NCBI GenBank assembly: GCA_032716605.1
Contig: CM064495.1
Coordinates: 39,721,232 to 39,785,231, forward strand
Length of the DNA: 64,000 bases
Reading direction: 5' to 3'
Origin: Paralithodes platypus
Lineage: Eukaryota; Arthropoda; Malacostraca; Decapoda; Lithodidae
The position numbers and the translations under genes were made by a program. The first letter of the stretch is position 1. Each line of letters opens with the position of its first letter. Positions 20,239-33,360 of the stretch are shown piece after piece. The notes below the pieces were generated by a model. The model made no database searches. It was not told where the DNA came from and saw only the letters and a program-made list of their open reading frames with translations.

Positions 20239-20398
20239 CAGGGGTGTTTATTTACTATGGCTTACGGTTGTACCTCTTCTGCACCTTGCATATATATAAG
20301 TTCCTCCTCCTTCTTCACCTCCACCCCTTCCGGTTGAGTACCTTTAAGAATCCCTGCTGTGTTACCGAGAGGGCATGATAGCAGATCTAGGCCTCGTA

Positions 20399-20444
20399 CA
20401 ACACACACACACACACACACACGCACGCACGCACGCACGCACGC

Positions 20445-20497
<53 letters not shown>
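20399..20497. repeat. (CA)n with (CACG)n insert
   Basis: CA runs flank a GCAC-repeat block at about 20421-20444. Confidence 0.96.
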
Positions 20498-20499
<2 letters not shown>

Positions 20500-20641
20500 A
20501 TAATAATGTTCTTGAGTTCTGAACTTCGTAAGGTTTGTTATTTTCACTTTTCTTTGGCAGCATTTATGATTTTCGAATAGATTTTAGCTAGTGCCATTTG
20601 TTTTGAGTTGCACATTATTCTTGCTCAACCCCTCCCCCCAC

Positions 20642-21003
<362 letters not shown>

Positions 21004-21005
<2 letters not shown>

Positions 21006-22287
21006 TGTCCATCTTTCTATTTAGATTTACCTATAGATTAATCTCCTCCCCATCCTTATACTGTATAATTTATATGTTATTCTGTTCCCCAAAACGTATT
21101 TTAGTTTGCTTTTGTCTTGTTTCTGATCTCACTTGACGATCTCTCCCTCTCTTATCTATCCCTCATGTCTCTCCTCCCACCACCCCCTCCCTCCCTCCTC
21201 TCTTGTCTTCTTTCTGTACCGTAATCAGTTGGGTCTTGCTCTCCTTCATACTCTCTTCTTACGCTCTCATTCATCGACTTCCTCGTTCCGTGTATATATA
21301 GCCCTCTGCTTTTTGTCTTTTCGTCTGTCAAATATTCTCCGCTATGACTGTTAATAATCTCTGTTTTTTTTTTTTTTTTTTTTTTTTTATTATTATAGGA
21401 TCATCCTTGTCGTACGTTGATGCCCTCTATTGTTTTATTTTATTTCTCTCTAGTTTACTTTCTTCTGTGATGGTGCCCTGTAGTAATGGTTTCTCTTCAA
21501 CTATAATTTAATATAGTATTTTGTATTTTATTATTTTGTTTTAGCTCTCCATTTTGCTGTTTTCGCCCTATGACGGCGGTAGGGTTTTTATAGTCTGGAA
21601 AATGTGTCTAGTAGAACGTATTTATTTTGTGTACCCGAAGGACGCCAGTGTATGAATCCGGCAAACCTGACTCTATTTGTATTTGCATCCTCGCGACGAG
21701 TTTGATTTAAACGCAGGAGCGTGAGGAAAGTTGAACTATATTTCATAGTTGTCCTCTTCTGAGTGTTTTTATCACAACACATCTTCTTAAGGCTTATCAC
21801 CACGATCGTTCTTTCATAGACAGTACCCGACAAACCAACTAACAAACACTTAATGGTTAGTTGAGTAATTTAAGTTAATTTAAATATACTTCATAAATTG
21901 AAAACATCGTTTATAGGCTGTAATTAGTTTGGCATGATTAAGTAACTGTAACATTATATTTATTACCGGTAAATCATAATCTTGTACGAAAGACATTTGT
22001 AATATTCCTGTCAATTGCACTTCAAAAACTTATTGTTCCTTTAATACACTTTTTCTTATTTAACTATAATTATATAGTTTTGCTTTTGTTTTTTTCTTCC
22101 GTGTCATTCTTTGCAACCCTGCTAGCATCAAATCGTCATTTCTTTGATTTGACGTTGCCCCTTTCTTAAATGCTAATATAATCTCTTCCTAGTCTCTTCC
22201 CCATTCGTCTATCCATTCCTTTCTATACTCCGTCCTGCCCCCATCCTTATCTCCCATTGTATCTCTCACCACAATCAGAAAGAGAAC

Positions 22288-22289
<2 letters not shown>
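21004..22289. other. Unique AT-rich DNA with a poly(T) tract
   Basis: A T25 run lies at 21364-21388. A minus-strand frame of 85 codons (21588-21845) has normal composition but no recognisable family. Otherwise nothing is supported. Confidence 0.4.

Positions 22290-22366
<77 letters not shown>
22290..22366. repeat. (CT)n microsatellite
   Basis: Pure CT run of about 38 units. Confidence 0.97.
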
Positions 22367-22370
<4 letters not shown>

Positions 22371-22589
22371 GATCGGAAGGGAACATGAAAAGGGAAAAGG
22401 GCGGCAAAGGTGGCCTGGGATTTCGGTGGGGTGGGTGGAGAGAGAGAGAGACTTCTTCTTTGCTTATCCTTAGCCTTCCCACTTTTGTAGCAAATGTTCT
22501 ATTCTCAGCATTAAAGTACGCTGCACTAGACTAGCCTAGTACCGTGAATCGGCCAAGGGTCTGTGTAGTTGCTGTATGCTATCTATGTA

Positions 22590-22650
22590 AACCTCTCTCT
22601 CTCTTCTCTCTCATCTACTCAATACTATCTCTATCTCTCTCGCTGCTCTC
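22590..22650. repeat. Irregular CT-rich tract before RetB copy 2
   Basis: CT repeats broken by single-base changes lead directly into the RetB fragment. Confidence 0.8.
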
Positions 22651-23390
22651 TATGATCAAGGACATTGTAAGACTCGATCAGCTTCACGCCTAGCAGCGGA
22701 ACGGAAGATGATACCCTCTATTAAGACAATCAAACCATATGAGAAAGGTGACCTCCTCAAAAAGGAAAGAAAAGAAAGGACTTAAAGAACGATTGCAACC
22801 TGTTCTCATTAAAAAAAAGGAGGAGGTTGACGGGCTGTTGGGGGGGTTTCAGACTTTATTGATGGGCTTTAAGATTTAACTAAAAGGTTTCGACAAATAG
22901 TCGAGATGTAAATGGCACTATTCACATTAAAAAACTAAATTACTAATCAAAACCTCGCGGAAAATGTGATATGGAAATGGACAGGAAATTAAATAAAATT
23001 GACAAAATGAAATTATTTAAAAAACCAAAAACAAAAGGCAAAAAAACCTAGATTGCCACAAAAGAGGAAAATTTCTATCTTTACCTACAGGGTGGCGACA
23101 GCAGTGGAAAAAAAAATTATTAAAAAAATATGTGGGAGTCAGAGAGTGGATGGACAGAGAGTAGTGGAGAGTGGAAATTAGTAAGTAGTGGAAAATATTA
23201 AAACTACCAGCGAGAGTGGTTGCGACGAAGAGCGACACGAATAAAACGCTTTCAAAGGGAAACGGCCTCTTCGGACATCCTATCTGCAGAGGGGTGGGGT
23301 GCTGGGGTCGGGGGGTGGGCTTGATGATGGAAAAAAATAAAAAAAAAAAAAAAAAAAAAAAAAAATAAAAAAAAAAAAAAAAAAAAAAAA

Positions 23391-23435
<45 letters not shown>

Positions 23436-23447
23436 AAAAAAAAAAAA
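22651..23447 (+). mobile_element. RetB copy 2: 3' end with poly(A) tail, full of extra bases
   Basis: This corresponds to the RT C-terminal region of RetB at 43568-43990 (minus strand). Shared blocks include GATCAAGGACATTGTAAGAC, CTGTTCTCATTAAAAAA, GTAAATG-CACTATTCACATT and CTACCAGCGAGAGTGG. Differences are mainly single-base or short insertions here, spread evenly. A 95-bp low-complexity insert lies near 23110-23205. The copy ends in an interrupted poly(A) tract (about 23331-23447). The 5' junction lies against CT repeats. Confidence 0.85.
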
Positions 23448-23835
23448 TGTTTGTCATTGTATGTTAAGTATGTGTGATTAGACCACTGTACAGTAATTGT
23501 AGTATATATATACTGTATATTATATGTATGCTTGTATTTATGTGTGTGTATATGTGTGTGTATATGTGTTGTGTACTACCGGTGTAAGATATGTATTAGG
23601 GTATGTGTTGTCATATGAGTATTATGTATGTGTATTATATATATAATTATATATATATATATATGTTATATATATATATATATATATGTGTGATGCTATG
23701 TGTTGATATACTGCCCATCTTAATATAGTTTGTAAGGCCAGGATCTGCCTAGTAAGGAACATTGAGCGTCTTCGTCGTTGTTCTGTGTATCTATGTATCA
23801 GCATGCTATGTAGCTACTAATGCCTTAGCACTCAT
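23448..23835. repeat. TG- and TA-rich low-complexity DNA
   Basis: GTGTGTATATG motifs and two TA runs (about 23636-23690). Confidence 0.75.
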
Positions 23836-24009
23836 GATAGCTCTCCTCTCTCTCTACTCATCTCTCGTCTTCTCTCTTCAACTCTTCACTGTTTTGCTTT
23901 TGTCCCTGCTCTCTCTCCTCTCTCTCTACTCTCTCTCTCTCCTCATACTCTCTCGTCTCTCTCCTTCTCTCTCTCTTCTAGATCTCTCTCTTCTCTCTCC
24001 TCTCTCTTA

Positions 24010-24040
<31 letters not shown>

Positions 24041-24150
24041 CTCGATCTCTCATCTCTCTCTCTCTCTCTCTCTCTCTACTCTCCTCTCTCTCTCTCTCTT
24101 CTGCTCTCTCGCTCTCTCTCATCCTCTCTCTCTCTCTACTCATCTCAATT
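23836..24150. repeat. Irregular CT-rich tract
   Basis: Long CT region with frequent single-base interruptions (CTACTC, CCTC), unlike the pure tracts elsewhere. The open frame across it is repeat translation. Confidence 0.9.
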
Positions 24151-24875
24151 GTTGTTCTTTCCCATCTCTCGCCAGCGAACTGTCAGGGGGACCAAATCTC
24201 TCAAGCAATTTTCCTCCCCAGATTTAAATGCAGATCTCATTTCGACACAGCTCTTTCGCAAGTAATTCACTCTCTGCGGGCCAAGGAGATTGTTTAAATT
24301 CTTTAGGCCTATTAATTTCCTGGGCGATGAAGACTTACGCCATTTAAATGTTTGAATCTTATATCTTCACGTGTTTATTTATTAACATAATGAATTTGTG
24401 ACGCCATTTAAGTGTTTGAAACATATCTTCATGCGTTTATTAATTTACAGACTGAATTTGTGACAGAGGAATTTAGTGATGTTTGTATGTCATATTTGGC
24501 TGGCTACCTGAAAATTTTCGCCTGAAATGGATTACTTTACAACTCAAAACCATACAAACTCGCTTATTCATTCACTCATTCTCATGTTCTCTCTTTTTTC
24601 CAAATGCTTTTATTGCTGAATAAAATCCGTTGTTGGCAGTACATTCATTAGGTTCATGGGGTTAAAGGAAACACACTTAAGCTGTCCCTATTGTGCAACT
24701 TTCACCCCTATGGAAACATCAAAACGGTAAGGCAAATCGTTAGCAAAATCGTGGGACCCCAGGTTAGATTCACAGTGCCTTTGACAGCTTCAGTTCAAAT
24801 CATCTAGTTAACAGTTCCCCCGCTCTAGAAAAAGCCTCCTGGGCATTTAAAGTGTCCTGTATGTAAAAACAACCG
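24151..24875. other. Unique AT-rich DNA
   Basis: A 70-bp segment with ACGCCATTTAAATGTTTGAA near 24347 recurs as ACGCCATTTAAGTGTTTGAA near 24402, a diverged tandem duplication. No gene is supported. Confidence 0.45.
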
Positions 24876-24920
24876 GTATATATATATATATATATATATA
24901 TATACTGTATATATATATAA
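24876..24920. repeat. (TA)n microsatellite
   Basis: TA run interrupted once by CTG. Confidence 0.93.
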
Positions 24921-26460
24921 TGATGTATTTCATTATAACACTCATAATATTGTTCTTTGAATAATGGAAGATACCATGGGTGTTCAGGAATTTTGTGTAA
25001 GTGGGACTAAATCTGAGCCATTATTCAGTCAACCAATCCATCAAAGTTGCCGCGACACCTCTTATTAGGCTCGGTTATCCAGGCCACACGATATTATCTA
25101 GTACTTTGGGATCTATATTCCTTGAGGCAATAGAAAATTTTTGTTTATGGACTAGTTGTTATACGGATGGAATTGGCAACATGATTAGTATCGCTATAAG
25201 GAATTCCATTAACTTCACAGACCTTCGCAGTTTCAAACCCAAATTACACGTAGTCATATTTGATATGGACTAAGATGTTGTCCTCCTGACAACATTCTAG
25301 TAATTATCAACGACAATGATGAAGTTTGTCTAGGAATACCAATGGGTTTTTCCTCTCAGAGCATGGCCTTTAGTGAGTCAGGTAGATTGTCAGACAGTCA
25401 GTCATGTAACAGTTCGTAAACCAGTAAGTCAGTTTGTAATTTAAGTAGCCTAGTCGGCCAAATAGTCATTCATTTATTTCGTCAACTACTCATTTTGTTT
25501 AGTAGTTTATAAGTAACTAAATGTATTAGTTGATCTAACATTTGTCGATGAATCTGTCAGCCAACCATCCACTCAGTTCATCATTTACTAGTTAGCTAGT
25601 TACGGTAATCAAAATAGGGGCTTACCAGGTCAAGTGAAAAAAAGACAAAAATAAAACCAGTCAAGTTTAGGTCCAGTCGCATCACACAGTTTAGTCAGTT
25701 AAAACACGCAGGGTCAGAGGCCACCGAGGGGGAAGAGCATGGCAGGGAGTGTATATCCTCAATTTTTCCTCCATGCATGTTTTATTTCTCCTTTTATCCC
25801 TCTGTTCTCTGTCTGGTCTTTAAAACTCTCCACTTCTCCCCCTCCTCCCCGTGCTCATCCCCCTATCTCTCACATTTTTAATTTAGGACCCATTTTAGCT
25901 TTGCCTTTTATCTCCTGTTGGTTTGTGTTGATTTATTTTTCATTACTGTTTTACTTTTGTCCTACTAAATATATTTTTCATTCACTGATGTCTCCTCCCA
26001 AGTCCCCATTGTTTCGGGCTCGCCTTGTAAATATAGTTTTGTACTTTGCTGATCTTTAATATATACCGTAATTTGATTCCATTTCATCCCGGATTTTTTT
26101 ATTTTGAAGGCCTATTTTTCTTATATATTATAATTTGCATGTATTTTTTAATCATAATATAAAAATTATAAGCAAGAATCAAACTTAAAGCTACTTTATA
26201 CAAAAACGTAACTAATAGAGATTTTAAGTTATATAAACTTAATCATTTTCTTTATAGTTCATATTTAATATATAATATTTGCTTTTTCCTCTATTTGTAC
26301 ATTCGTAGTCCTCTGTTGTCTAGGCATCTTTCAATTCCTACTTCCTCCCCATTCATTTGTTTTCCCTCTATTTTTATCTCCTTATTCTTCTGTTATCTAA
26401 GTAACTTTCATCCCCTTCTTCTGCCCTCATCTTGGTTTTGTTCTCTTTAGTTTATTATGT
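24921..26460. other. Unique DNA
   Basis: Frames at 25001-25273 and 25739-26059 are open by chance or T-rich composition; neither shows a family motif. A diffuse series of CAGTCAGT/GTCAGTTTG words lies near 25376-25470. Confidence 0.4.
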
Positions 26461-26640
26461 ATTTATATATATATATATTGTATAGGCTCTATTGTATATA
26501 CAGTATATATATAGAATGATCATATATAGATATACCGGTATATAATTATATATATCTATATATAATACTATATATATATATATATTAATAACTATCATCT
26601 AATCTATCTACTATATCTATCTATCATTCATCTCTCTATA
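26461..26640. repeat. Irregular (TA)n/(CTAT)n tract
   Basis: TA repeats and TCTATCTA repeats with frequent irregular changes. Confidence 0.85.
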
Positions 26641-27265
26641 ACTATGTTAGGCCTCCTTCCTTCCCATGCCTCTCTTTATTTTTGCTAGCCTATATATTTT
26701 TGTATTTTCTTTTGTATTATTTCATCACTTCATTCGCTGTCCAAATTTTATGTCTCTCCCTTCCTCTCCCTTTATCCTATTTTCCTCGATATCTCTCCAT
26801 TCTGTTTGATTTATATTCTCTTTACTTTTCTTCTTGTTTTAATGCATAGATGTTGTTTGGTATCGATGTATTCCTCCCTCCCCCTTTCCTCCCTGTCCTT
26901 TTTCTCCTTTTGTTTTATCCTGTAAATTTTTTGTTTGTTTTACGTTGTTTCTCTGTTATGTGTTTTATTTCACTTCTTCATATTATAATATTGGGTTTGT
27001 ATTTTATTAAATATTTCCCTTGTGTTTTTCTCCTGTTCTCGGGGTACAAATTATTCCCTCTTCGCTGCCCATCTATCCATTTTATGTATATACAGTATAT
27101 ATATAGATTTTGTTTAGTTTTTTACGGTATAGTTTTCGCCTTGTCTTTTTGCTTCTTTTACTGTTGTGTTTCTCTCTGGTGTAGTGTATTTTTTGTTTGT
27201 TGGGATGTAAAGTTAGATGGCGATTTTTTGTTCTCTTGATACTTTTGACCTAGTTCTACTCGCTC
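26641..27265. other. T-rich unique DNA
   Basis: The open frame 26850-27239 is T-rich and hydrophobic throughout with no recognisable motif. I do not call it a gene. Confidence 0.4.
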
Positions 27266-27266
27266 T

Positions 27267-27322
<56 letters not shown>
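27266..27322. repeat. (CT)n microsatellite
   Basis: Pure CT run of about 28 units. Confidence 0.96.
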
Positions 27323-27323
<1 letters not shown>

Positions 27324-27937
27324 ATCTCCTCTCCCCAACTATTCTCTCCACCCCTCCCTTACATTTTCTCATACCATCGGAAAAATTTCTTAGCAATAGA
27401 CGTCATATTCCTCTTCCTATTAATTTTTCCTCTCCATTCCCTTGCCTCTTCTCCTCTCTTACCGAATTTTCCATTTTAGCTTGTTTATATATTGACTCCC
27501 TTCTCGTAGTGATGTGAGAAATATGGGTTAAAATATATTTATCGTGTTAAGACTTACACTCTTTATCATCTTCGCTGGAGTGAGTGGAACCTTTGAATCT
27601 GCTTACACAGCTTTTAGTCTCTTTGCTGACAAACTGAATATTTGCATTATTAAAATCAGACTGATCCTGTCCCAGTTACCTCCAAACGACTTTATTTTGC
27701 TTTGGATAAACCTCTTGGAAGTAAAGGATACAAAAGCTTCCTTGAATCTCTGGCTGTGATTTTTTTCCATGAACTGAATATGATATTCTTAGGGCACTTT
27801 GTTTGAATTTGAAAGATGATAGACAAACTTATTTAATACCTTCTTGTATCCAGTACTCTCAAGCACAGGAACAACGAACTTATATTAGTAACTTCTTGCA
27901 ATGAGATTCGGATAATTATGTCTGTGGGTCCAAATGG
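27323..27937. other. Unique DNA with an unassigned 71-codon frame
   Basis: The frame at 27544-27759 begins with a hydrophobic stretch and has normal composition, but I recognise no family and see no splice or promoter context. It is listed only as a candidate to test. Confidence 0.3.
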
Positions 27938-28870
27938 GTAAGGTTCTGATAGTAGAGGTCTCTGTAGCCGGAGTTAAGGGTCTTGAGTAGATGTCTCTGT
28001 TATACGATGTAAGTTCTATGAGTAGATGGTCTCTTGTAGACAAATGTTAAGGTTCTTATAGTAGATGTCTCTGTATACCAAGGTTAGGTTTTATAGTAGA
28101 TGGGTCTCTGTATTAATGTTAAGGTCTTATAGGTAGGATGTTTCACGGTATACGATGTTAAGGTTCTTGATACGTAGATGGGCTCTGTTACAATGTTAAG
28201 GGTTTTCTTAAGTAGATGTCATGTATGTACGGAGGTTAAGGTTCTCTAGTAGGAGTATCTGTATACGATGTAAGGTCTTATAGTAGGATGTCCACTGTAT
28301 ACGATGTTAAGGTTTCTTATTGAGTAGATGTCCACTGTATACGATTGTTAAGGTTTTTCCTAGTCGGATGTCTCTGTATACGAGTGTTAAGGTTTCCTTA
28401 AGTAGATGTCTCTGGTATACGATGTTTACGGTTTCCATAGTAGATGTTCACGGTAACGATGTTAAGGGGTTCTTATAGGTAGATGTACATGTATACGATG
28501 TTTTAAGGTTCTTAGAGTAGGAGGTCTCTGTAATGACGATGTTAAGGTTCTATAGTAGATTGTCTCTGTATACGATGTTAAGGTTTATTTATAGGAGAGT
28601 CTCTGTGTCAAATGTTAAGGTTCTTATAGTAGATGTCTCTGTATACGATGTTAAGGTTCTTATAGTAGATGTCTCTGTATACGATGTTAAGGTTCTTATA
28701 GTAGATGTCTCTGTATACAATGTTAAGGTTCTTATAGTAGATGTCTCTGTATACGATGTTAAGGTTCTTATAGTAGATGTCTCTGTATACGATGTTAAGG
28801 TTCTTATAGTAGATGTCTCTGTATACGATGTTAAGGCTCTTATAGTAGATGTCTCTGTATACGATGTTAT
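27938..28870. repeat. 36-bp minisatellite, left two-thirds noisy
   Basis: The unit contains TTAAGGTTCTTATAGTAGAT followed by GTCTCTGTATACGATG, about 26 copies. Units from about 28615 to 28870 are nearly perfect. Units from 27938 to 28600 differ mostly by scattered 1-2-base insertions and deletions. Confidence 0.95.
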
Positions 28871-28925
28871 CGTTTTGTCAAAATGAAAAGGTATTCAAAA
28901 CCTCATAATTCCATTATTATAGGGC

Positions 28926-29250
28926 TTAAGGGGAGGTATTTAGTTTGTTCACTAGACCTCCATCAACCTTAAAATTACACCCCCTTGAGTCCCTTTCAAG
29001 ATAAATTTGTACATTTTTCGGTAGAAAAATGTCCCGGCCGAAGGCCGGTTCCTCTTAAATTACAGGCTCGCTATCGCTCCCCAGGATAAAATCGACACCT
29101 AAATGGCACGAAAGGTCTTAATATGGGGTGAAAGTTCTTAAAATCGCTAAACTAATGGGGCAAACATTTTATAATATCAAAAGCAATGGGGCTAAACATG
29201 AGGGGAAAGGGGTCAAGAAGAAAATCCCTCAAGTGGATATCTCCCCTTAA
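28926..29250 (-). mobile_element. Family A TTAA element, complete copy
   Basis: TTAA at both ends, 325 bp, all standard blocks present. The hairpin has the majority form (CCGGCC arms, on plus CCGGCCGAAGGCCGG). Confidence 0.94.
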
Positions 29251-30152
29251 GATAACTAACATTTTATGTGTGTATAATTTACACAAACTCAAGTTTTTGC
29301 AATATGATAGATTCAAGTAATTTTCATAATTCCACGCTGTATATATTAAATCTCATTAAAATTATATATATAAGCATATGAGTATTTCCTTAAGCTATGG
29401 CATGAAATTAATTTAATAGCAGTACCGCACTTGTAACCCATCCAAACCTCTTCCTCTCAGTGTTTCTCCACCTCAAACTTCTCTTACCTTCTCCCACCTC
29501 TAACTTTTTCTGTTCTACTTCTCCTCCTCCCCAACGCTTTCTGCGCCTCAAATATTTCTCATTTATATCATTCCTTCTACCGTAAGCCCAACGTCCCCAA
29601 CCCAAATCCTCTGCATTCTGCATTAACTGCTCTAAAGAGTGTTTGTCACCGCATCATATACAGGAGAAAAAATAAATAAATAAATAACTGTTTTTCCATC
29701 ACTTCCCTACTCACTCCAGTTCCATTTCTAACTCTTCTCTTTCCCACCTCCCACTATCCTTCCCAACCACTGCTCTTCACTCCTCAATCATCCTTCCCAA
29801 CCACTACCATCTTCCCACACTCCCTCCACCACACACACTCCACCTCTCTCCACCTCCCTCAACCACCACTACCATCTTCCCACACTCCCTCCACCACACA
29901 CACTCCACCTCTCTCCACACACACCCTCCACCTCCCTCAACCACCACTACCATCTTCCCACACTCCCTCCACTCTCTCTCTCCCCACCACACACCCTTCA
30001 CCACTCTCTCCCCACCACACACACACTCTCCCCACCCCAACTCCCCTAATGCCTGCACTAACTGCCTTAAGGAGTGTTTGCCGCCACGTCTCTGTTTTCG
30101 GCTCGTGGAGAAAGGATCAGCTGGGGTTTTCTTCCGGATTTCTGGGGCTGGT
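29251..30152. repeat. C-rich region with CTCCACC repeats
   Basis: Between about 29740 and 30060, units around ACCACTACCATCTTCCCACA and CTCCCTCCACCACACACACT recur three or four times with indels. The rest is unique. The minus-strand Gly/Val-rich frame is repeat translation. Confidence 0.75.
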
Positions 30153-30373
30153 TTTAAGCCGCTGTCACACGAGCGCTTTTTCCGTCAATTTTCCATGAGC
30201 AAGTGTTTTCTCGTATTACTTCGGGATATTTTTGCACTGGTATCGGTAACTAAACTGAAGGTAGATTATGTTTGGCGGCCGAATTCTGATAAAGTGTAAT
30301 TCGTTTAAGCTTCCAGACCATAATTGCCCGTAAAAATTGCTCGAAAAAAGGCTCGTGTGACTCTGGCTTTAGA
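30153..30373. mobile_element. Family D inverted-repeat element
   Basis: Ends TTAAGCCGCTGTCACACGAG and CTCGTGTGACTCTGGCTTTA. The body is about 80% similar by eye to the copy at 17931. Non-coding. Confidence 0.84.
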
Positions 30374-30626
30374 TTTGTGATGGGCGTATTTTGTGTTCAG
30401 ATAGTCTTCCTGGAGTTGGGAATTATGATGGTATATAATTATTATGTTTTGTGATTGATTTTGTATATTTAGTGGGTTAGCTCTGTGTTCAGAAAACCTT
30501 CGTATTATTCTATTATAGCATTAATTTTATTGTCGTGTAATTTGTTATTTATTACGTCTTTTGTTATACAGTTCCTTCCATCGCTTTTCCATAATTGTTG
30601 GTGTTCCTATCCTAACTTGATACATT

Positions 30627-30780
30627 TCGTTTGTTTGATAACTATATTTAACTATTTCGTTTGTTTGATAACTATATTTAACTATTTCGTTTGTTTGATA
30701 ACTATATTTAACTATTTCGTTTGTTTGATAACTATATTTAACTATTTCGTTTGTTTGATAACTATATTTAACTATTTCGT
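30627..30780. repeat. 30-bp tandem repeat
   Basis: Five near-perfect units of ACTATTTCGTTTGTTTGATA plus ACTATATTTA. Confidence 0.96.
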
Positions 30781-30927
30781 CTCATATAGGTTACTTAATG
30801 CTTGTATACTTACGGTACCTTACTTGCTATGTGTACATGCACATGGCTGGTAATGGTATTGTTTGACTCCTGGGTATGATTGGGAATCGTTCCCATATGA
30901 TTCCAAGGATGAGTTTGTAATGGTTTT

Positions 30928-30929
<2 letters not shown>

Positions 30930-30971
<42 letters not shown>

Positions 30972-31015
30972 GTATAGACTTGTATTTGTGTGTGCGAGTG
31001 TGTATGCTTACGTTT
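30930..31015. repeat. (TG)n microsatellite with diverged tail
   Basis: Pure GT run to about 30970, then GTGTGCGAGTG variants. Confidence 0.93.
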
Positions 31016-31267
31016 CTGTTTTGTGTTATGTGTCTGTATATGAATGTCCTGTAAATGTACCGTATATGCTTGTTTAATTTATGAATCATGTATGCATATA
31101 TGTTTATCTATATATAATATATATATATAATATATATATATATATTTCTATGAGTTCATGTGTGTGTTTGCCAGTGCAGACAAATCTCTGTGAAGCCGAA
31201 GTCTCTTTGGCCATCTCAGGTAAAAAGGGAGATTGTTTACAATATAGAGACCAGGACAACATGACTA

Positions 31268-31314
<47 letters not shown>

Positions 31315-31728
31315 GTGTTTTCATTTTTATATTTATAGATGATTATATTCTGGAGTTGAAAACAATAAATATATATTTTTTTTCGTTATCGTAATAAAGT
31401 GGTTAAACACAAAATACAGCTTTACATAGGTGTTTCATTACCTGTTGATTACCTCAATGGTAAGCTTAATCAGGTAAAATATTGATACCATAACTTTTTG
31501 GAATGTGCCTATAGCTAGTTCATTCATTTAACAGGAACCTCAATATTTGTCTAATTAATCATATCTGTATATACCGGTACGCTATACAATATTTATGTAT
31601 TTTTTAACAAGGGGACAAATTTACACACGGCAGTGGAAAATGAATATTATAATTTGCAGTATATTTGTGAAATTTCGACAATAATATTCTTCAATAAATA
31701 AATATATTAATAAACATATATACAGTAT

Positions 31729-31730
<2 letters not shown>
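31016..31730. other. AT-rich DNA with a (TTA)n microsatellite
   Basis: (TTA)n of about 15 units at 31268-31313 and TA runs near 31112-31144. A short segment 31173-31217 has an acceptor-like TTTGCCAG before it and a donor-like CAG/GTAAAA after it. That is too little to call an exon. Confidence 0.45.

Positions 31731-31786
<56 letters not shown>
31731..31786. repeat. (TA)n microsatellite
   Basis: Pure TA run of about 28 units. Confidence 0.96.
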
Positions 31787-31787
<1 letters not shown>

Positions 31788-32390
31788 TCATTAGTGACGT
31801 ATTTTGATAATTAATTCTTGTAACAGTTCAACAATCAGGCTGGGGTCATGACCATTTTTTTGCCAGGTCAAAATTTACCGAGTAACGTGAAGGGTTTTTA
31901 GTGCGGCGCTCATCTAGAAGGGTTGTCCAATGTTTTTTTATGTTGCAGGGTCCCCCGGTAAACAGAGGCTGCACTGTTGTTCATTCACTTTAATGTCGTG
32001 ATCGATCTGGCTCTCTCTGTGTCTTCCTTCATCCTCTTGTGTCTGTGTGCGGGAGGAGGAGGAGGAGGAAGAAGGCGAGGAAGAAGGTGAGGGTGGAGGA
32101 GGGGGAGGGGGAGGGGAGGAAGAAGGTGAGGGTGGAGGAGGAGGAGGAATAAGAAGAAGGTGAGGGTGGAGAAGGAGGAGGAGGGGGAGGAAGAAGGAGG
32201 TGAGGGTGTAGAAGTACAAAGGAAAACAAACAACAACAGGTCATGCGACCCCTCGAGGTTACTTGCCCTCCAAAACACTGCTGTTCCAAGTGTTGCAACA
32301 TTACTGTATTTCGCAGAGAATGTGGGAAAGATGTGAGACGGAAGTGCTGCCCTGGGGCCTAGTTCATGGCAGGGGACATTATATTAAGAT
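31787..32390. other. Unique DNA with a GGA-rich purine tract
   Basis: Positions 32048-32205 are nearly all G and A, with AAGAAGGTGAGGGTGGAGGA repeated about four times. The three Pro/Ser-rich minus-strand frames here are composition artefacts. Confidence 0.7.
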
Positions 32391-32394
32391 CTAT

Positions 32395-33360
32395 TAGAAA
32401 ATATGTATTCAATTACAAATACAGTCAACCTTGGGTTCAGGGCAAGGTGCTTGTCTAGGCGAACTTTGACATCTCGGGGAAGCCCATTCAATGATTTACC
32501 AATGATTTTGCAGCCATTTCCCCGCGCGTAGTTTCATCGGTCGATCGTAAAATATTTATTACAGTTAATGTTATCGATGCCTTTAATGATCTTGAAAACT
32601 TGAATAAGGTCACCTCTCAATCTGCGCTTGGTTAATGGATATAAATTTAGTTCTTTAAGACGTTCCTCGTATGGTTTGTTCCGAAGACAGGGTATCATCT
32701 TGGTAACTCTACGTTGAACTCGTTCCAATTTGTCTACTGTACATCTTTTTTATAGTAAGGGCACCAGAACGGAACACAGTATTCCAAAAGTGGGCGGACT
32801 AATGAATATAAAGGGTGGGGATAATGTCTTTTGATGCATGTTCAAATAATCTACCTCTGAAACCTATAATTGGGTGTGCCTTCTTAACAACTTCAGCACA
32901 AAGTTGTCTTGGTTTTAAGTTACTGGATATTGTTACTCCTAAATCCGTTTCTCTGTCTACACTCTTTAGCTGGGTGCCATTCATCGAGTAGTCTGCTTCT
33001 TCATTGCGGTATCCGATATGAAGTACTTTACACTTATCTTCATTGAAGCACATTTGCCAGATTTTGGCCCACTGTGAAATCTTGTTTAGATTGTTTTGCA
33101 TACATTTGAGATTGTACAGGTGAGACCCTCGTCTATGTCGTTAATGTAAATTAGGAAAAAGGACTGGCCCCAGCACTGATCCTTGAGGTACACCACTAGT
33201 TGCATTGGTCCACGTTGATGCTTCCCCATTGATAACTAATCTTTGTTTCTTTTCACTAAGCCAATGTTCTATCCACTGTAGAACGCCGCCTTGTATTCCA
33301 TGTGCTTTTAATTTCATCACTAACCGTCTGTGTGGAACTTTATCAAAAGCTTTCCAGCCA
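32395..33360 (-). pseudogene. RetA-type reverse transcriptase remnant (third copy, diverged)
   Basis: On the minus strand homology starts inside the RT block KAFDKVP (near 33352) and runs through [11 protein letters not shown], the region before YCVQ and [10 protein letters not shown] to the terminal LNPRLT block near 32430. The catalytic FADD block is lost and frames change near 33140, 33100 and 32800. About 80 bp before LNGLP are deleted. It is a related but clearly older lineage than the two RetA copies. Upstream sequence beyond 33360 is unrelated to the retrotransposon. Confidence 0.85.
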
